Below, piece by piece: positions 46,901 through 49,153 of a DNA stretch of 49,153 nucleotides; within the stretch, counting starts at the first letter, position 1, and every line of letters begins with the position of its first letter. The stretch comes from Actinoplanes solisilvae. GTDB lineage: Bacteria; Actinomycetota; Actinomycetes; Mycobacteriales; Micromonosporaceae. The notes under the pieces were generated by a model. The model saw only the letters and a list, made by a program, of their open reading frames with translations, was not told where the DNA came from and did no database searches. A program made the position numbers and the translations under genes. The stretch covers positions 1-49,153 of the forward strand of contig NZ_RJAC01000040.1 in the NCBI RefSeq assembly GCF_003999975.1. The letters are read 5' to 3'.

Positions 46901-48904
46901 CCGTCCGACGTGGAGACCGCCGAAGAGCAGGCCGTGTGGCAAGCGGCGTACCGCATGGAAACCCAGTGGATCGCCGACAATTCGGCGGAGAAGAAGATCG
47001 CGTACGCGGCCCACACGGGTGACGTCATCGAGAACGACTACTACGACCCGCTGGCGAAGAAGGCCGACGGCTCGCTGCTGCGACCGGGCCTGAACGAGCA
47101 GGTCGACAAGGAGTTCGCGGTCTCCTCAGGCAACCAGAAGGTGCTCGACGACAGCGGGCTGGTCAACCAGGTCATCGCCGGAAACCACGACAACCAGCTC
47201 GGCGCCGAGACCGGCCCGGAGTCGCGGTTCAGCCGCACGTTCAGCGCCCCGCGCTACTACGGCGCGTCGAAGGCGTGGCCCAAGGGCGCGTCGTACCACG
47301 CGTGGGACGAGGTCACCAACGCCGACGGCACAGTGACGCCGGGCAAGGACAACCAGAACAACTACGTGCTGTTCTCGGCCGGCGGGCTCGACTTCGTGGC
47401 GGTCGGTCTGTCGTACGGGGTGACGCGCGCGGAAGCACAGTGGGCCGACGGCATCTTCAAGAAGTTCAAGGACCGCAACGGCATCCTGCTCTCGCACGAC
47501 TACCTCAAGCCGTCCACCAACAAGGACGGACGCGGCGCGGCCTTCAGTGACCCGGACGGGTCGGCGCTCTACCAGCAGGTCGTGAGCGACAACGCGAACG
47601 TCTTCCTGGTGCTGGCCGGACACGAGCACGGCGTCGGCACGAACCTGAAGACCGGCATCGGCGTGACCAAGACCCACGACGTGGTCGAGTTGCTGGCGGA
47701 CTACCAGTTCTACACGGTCGCGACCGGCGAGCTGTGGCCCGACAAGGTCGACGCGAACGGCAACATCGACGTCGACGGAGACGGCAAGATCGACCACAAG
47801 GCGACCGACCGACTGCAGTTCGGGGCGAGCTTCCTGCGCCTGCTGCAGTTCGACGTCGACCGCTCCGAGCTGCACATCGACACGTACTCGCCGTACCTCA
47901 AGAACTTCGGCGCGACCGAGTACGACATCCGGCAGGACGGCAGCCAGAACACGCCGCGCTACAACGGATCCGAGGACAACCTCACGCTCCCGGTCGACCT
48001 GACAACCCGCAAGACCTCCTTCCGTACGGACTCATTCGCGGCCTACGTGCCGAGCGGAGTCATCGGCAAGGACACCCTGGTCGCGGGCGAGAAGGCGTCG
48101 GTCACCTGGTCGGGGTTGCAGCCGGCCACGGCGTACGCCTGGGTGGTCTCGGCCCGAAGCGCGGACGACGGCGTGTCGATCGCCCAGCCGGCGGTGTTCC
48201 GTACGCCCAAGGGCAAGCCGACCGTCACCGCGACGACGGCCCCGACCGACTGGGGCACGGCGGCGAAGGTGACAGTCAAGGTCAACGGCCCAGCCACGGG
48301 TACGGTCGAGGTGCGCGAAGGCAGCAAGGTGCTGGCGTCGTCAGCCCTGGCAAGCGGCAGCGCGACTCTGGCCATGCCGGCGGGGCTCGCGGGTGGCAGC
48401 CACGATCTGACGGTGGCGTACTCGGGCAGCGAGCTCTACGAGGCCGCGTCGACTTCGCTGAAGCTGGTAGTGAACCTGCCGGCGGCGTGGAGCCCGACCA
48501 AGGTGTACGGCGCGGGCGACAAGGTGGTGTACGAAGGCAAGGTCTTCCTGGCGTCGTACTACGCCAAGGGCACGAAGCCGGGCGACCCGAACGGGGCATG
48601 GCAGGAACTGGCCCTGACCGAAGCGGGCGACATCATCTGGACGCCGTCGCGGATCTTCCAGGGGGGCGAGATCGTCACCCACAAGGGCAAGACGTTCAAG
48701 GCGCTCTGGTACACCCGCAACCAGGAGCCGGGCAAGCCCAACGGGCCGTGGTCGGAGATCGCGCCGGGCAACCCGGGCGAGTGGACGCCGTCGACGATCT
48801 ATCTCGGTGGTGACCAGGTCAAGTTCCAAGGCCACGTGTACGAGGCCAAGTGGTGGACTCGCAACCAGACGCCCCCGGGTGGGCCCTGGAAGCTTCTCCG
48901 CTGA
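43985..48904 (+). CDS. Large secreted metallophosphoesterase with chitin-binding-type modules
   Basis: 1,639 residues from ATG 43985 with AGGAG SD. Signal peptide VLWPVLVVATLAAAQFGS ending near 30. The N-terminal third has three copies of a beta domain marked by YHNYVVVNG / YHNYVLVNG / YDNRVLVNG, CPNYDDF / CPNHDDF / CDNYDDF and GDGTCG. Ig-like domains follow, then a calcineurin-type phosphoesterase (about 940-1220): HFTDTQ, HTGDVIE, AGNHDN, LLSHDYL, GHEHG. The first metal site has Gln instead of His. A Big_3-like Ig domain is near 1410-1490. Three chitin-binding type-3-like modules (about 1499-1639) follow, each with W..TKVYGAGDKVVYEGK-like and WYTRNQEPG-like segments. It probably degrades phosphate esters or envelope polymers at a polysaccharide surface. 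Confidence 0.93.
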   Translation: MGRTRVLWPVLVVATLAAAQFGSVPSAGAEPGTPGSAPVLNLSDGQTLGGTVKVNAEPVTEGDPIVSLTVDGQAVESAKNAGTAHLSFDMGGNGTEARYHNYVVVNGHTAEAERLYLPNIAGGVRGTLDFPGDWLHDGVNTLTAYAGANWVDTTSATAVGVETLPYGEGLRCPNYDDFALSSMGLGLLGVVADGEQNAFSYSFGDGTCGSSKKLLSQPLTFVVSGEVGGTAGLGADLDTTKLSNGEHTVAAVTNSGATAAVKVRVNNDQAGAAKISPADGVRVKGVQRIVAAPPVGAKDPVSALAIDGQPAENDEVLAAGTATLGFTVEAGNSVEGRYHNYVLVNGNRVDLGGDHGVSGAESVSLAFPARFLRNGDNVVQVRTGDYNGTANGATCPNHDDFKVTRSSAALSLSTAGTVTAGTTYVVTTTGGTESKAETTAESIALGDGTCGPIKDLELHFGIAGAPTTRTVETLGSGGDAHLRVFIGGNGSDAGYDNRVLVNGIPLDLGLWEKETADLAFPNEWLVPGMNVVRIVAGSDHGSAKAGGCDNYDDFTMRDFELTPVGATASRVTRMTAGTNVTIGSATYPAGTPLTAYFGDGTCGSSHNATKDLALVFSVTNADGTLPAALGRRADLDTAKVADGSHTITAVAGDKTSTRNITVDNTAPEVAESVPAEGQRLTSTVALTVKVKDASGVAGTPAITLDGKAVKEGDEIGHGLPAGDHTIAVAVTDTLGNTAVRQIKFSSASIPDVPTSLTADVDSSATSATLSALIPGDDGTPLTATFTKADVVLPTAGYQGVANAVPTTLDVAHDGTVKLDSLRPLDGQTVDTPSGRDVVFQRYDLSFEGTGQPTLRWEGTIDPARVVALRVWDKAASRWTALTSARGKEQGNTVLTAALPKELRDGNAVHVLVTGEDPFADDLSPRDETAQNDKDRFEDPSTYDFALAHFTDTQYITEGAAGGTYNDWDGVNEPSDVETAEEQAVWQAAYRMETQWIADNSAEKKIAYAAHTGDVIENDYYDPLAKKADGSLLRPGLNEQVDKEFAVSSGNQKVLDDSGLVNQVIAGNHDNQLGAETGPESRFSRTFSAPRYYGASKAWPKGASYHAWDEVTNADGTVTPGKDNQNNYVLFSAGGLDFVAVGLSYGVTRAEAQWADGIFKKFKDRNGILLSHDYLKPSTNKDGRGAAFSDPDGSALYQQVVSDNANVFLVLAGHEHGVGTNLKTGIGVTKTHDVVELLADYQFYTVATGELWPDKVDANGNIDVDGDGKIDHKATDRLQFGASFLRLLQFDVDRSELHIDTYSPYLKNFGATEYDIRQDGSQNTPRYNGSEDNLTLPVDLTTRKTSFRTDSFAAYVPSGVIGKDTLVAGEKASVTWSGLQPATAYAWVVSARSADDGVSIAQPAVFRTPKGKPTVTATTAPTDWGTAAKVTVKVNGPATGTVEVREGSKVLASSALASGSATLAMPAGLAGGSHDLTVAYSGSELYEAASTSLKLVVNLPAAWSPTKVYGAGDKVVYEGKVFLASYYAKGTKPGDPNGAWQELALTEAGDIIWTPSRIFQGGEIVTHKGKTFKALWYTRNQEPGKPNGPWSEIAPGNPGEWTPSTIYLGGDQVKFQGHVYEAKWWTRNQTPPGGPWKLLR

Positions 48905-48915
48905 TATTCGCTGAG

Positions 48916-48951
48916 CGGCCCGGATCCCCGGCATGGTGGGGGTCCGGGCCG
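48916..48951 (+). terminator. Strong intrinsic terminator after the phosphoesterase gene
   Basis: CGGCCCGGATCCCC (48916-48929) pairs with GGGGGTCCGGGCCG (48938-48951), followed by TTTGGTTTCTT. It sits 11 nt after the stop codon and is the only terminator here with a T-rich tail. Confidence 0.93.
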
Positions 48952-49033
48952 TTTGGTTTCTTGCGGTGCCCGGCCCCGGCCTTGCCGGGCAGCAGGTGCG
49001 AGCAAGTGGTGGGTCACCGGCCGCTGGTTGCAG

Positions 49034-49153
49034 CTAAGCGCCTGGCCAGAAGTTTTGTCCGTAACCCGGCGGCAGCCAGGGTGAGGTCCAGGGCGCGGCG
49101 GTGGTCAGGTTCTGGCTGTCGGTGCGGTGCTGGAAGAAGGCATGGGCTTGGCG
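49034..49153 (-). CDS. C-terminal end of a minus-strand gene, cut by the window edge
   Basis: Thirty-nine codons run from the window edge to TAG 49036-49034. The residues HAFFQHRTDSQNLTTAAPWT and WLPPGYGQNFWPG look like protein (aromatic/proline-rich, G/C-rich third positions), but I do not recognise the family. The gene would be convergent with the phosphoesterase gene; 48952-49033 between them shows nothing else. Confidence 0.45.
   Translation of the reverse strand, partial: RQAHAFFQHRTDSQNLTTAAPWTSPWLPPGYGQNFWPGA

Overview
This 49 kb window is very high-GC DNA with strong G/C bias at third codon positions and frequent GTG starts. It carries a SARP regulator, an LAL-type LuxR regulator, a DivIVA-like protein, WXG100/FtsK-SpoIIIE type VII secretion genes, a SAM-IV riboswitch and a DUF222/HNH protein. 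This combination points to a filamentous actinobacterium; Micromonosporaceae (Actinoplanes-like) is my best guess, by inference only. It looks like chromosome: I saw no intact transposase, integrase, phage gene, tRNA, rRNA or CRISPR array.

Layout. 0-11.6 kb: remnant of an alpha/beta hydrolase, a large LAL/LuxR regulator, a 1,483-residue secreted LamG/FG-GAP protein (minus strand), a SARP/AfsR-type regulator and an ECF sigma factor. 11.6-19.5 kb: a compact type VII secretion-like locus, with a LysM-like membrane protein, a WXG100-class small protein, a YukD-FHA-FtsK/SpoIIIE ATPase, a second WXG100-sized protein, an unknown cytoplasmic protein and a lipoprotein. Four divergent transcription units in this locus share one bipartite promoter motif, TGAAC(C/G)TTTC-N14-GTGT(G/T)T or close variants, always with exactly 14 nt between the halves. 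At two of the four, the ATG begins exactly 5 nt after the second half, as expected for leaderless mRNAs. 19.5-23.2 kb: DivIVA-like protein, a NarL-type two-component system, and a divergent fatty acid desaturase.

23.3-27 kb: an operon of a PhyH dioxygenase, an amidohydrolase and a glutamine synthetase-like ligase (a split FluG-like pair), the ligase carrying a collagen-like repeat insertion. 27-30 kb: a CYTH-like protein convergent with a Kup potassium transporter. 30-33 kb: a LLM flavin oxidoreductase and an F420-reductase-like protein, divergent from a MarR regulator across two matching operator palindromes; then an NAD-dependent epimerase. 33-36 kb: McrBC-type restriction genes. 36-38.7 kb: a coupled operon of a DUF1684 protein, a broken LLM monooxygenase and a sarcosine-oxidase-like flavoenzyme.

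38.8-41 kb: SAM-IV riboswitch, class V aminotransferase, and a PhzF-family gene. The aminotransferase/phzF junction has been expanded by a 41-bp repeat into a chain of GTGA-overlapping mini-ORFs. 41-43.3 kb: a minisatellite-rich stretch with a DUF222/HNH protein. 43.3-48.9 kb: a two-gene unit for secreted proteins, the second a 1,639-residue metallophosphoesterase with three C-terminal chitin-binding-type modules. The window ends inside a partial minus-strand gene.

The most interesting item is the type VII-like locus together with its shared, partly leaderless promoter motif and the ECF sigma factor encoded beside it.
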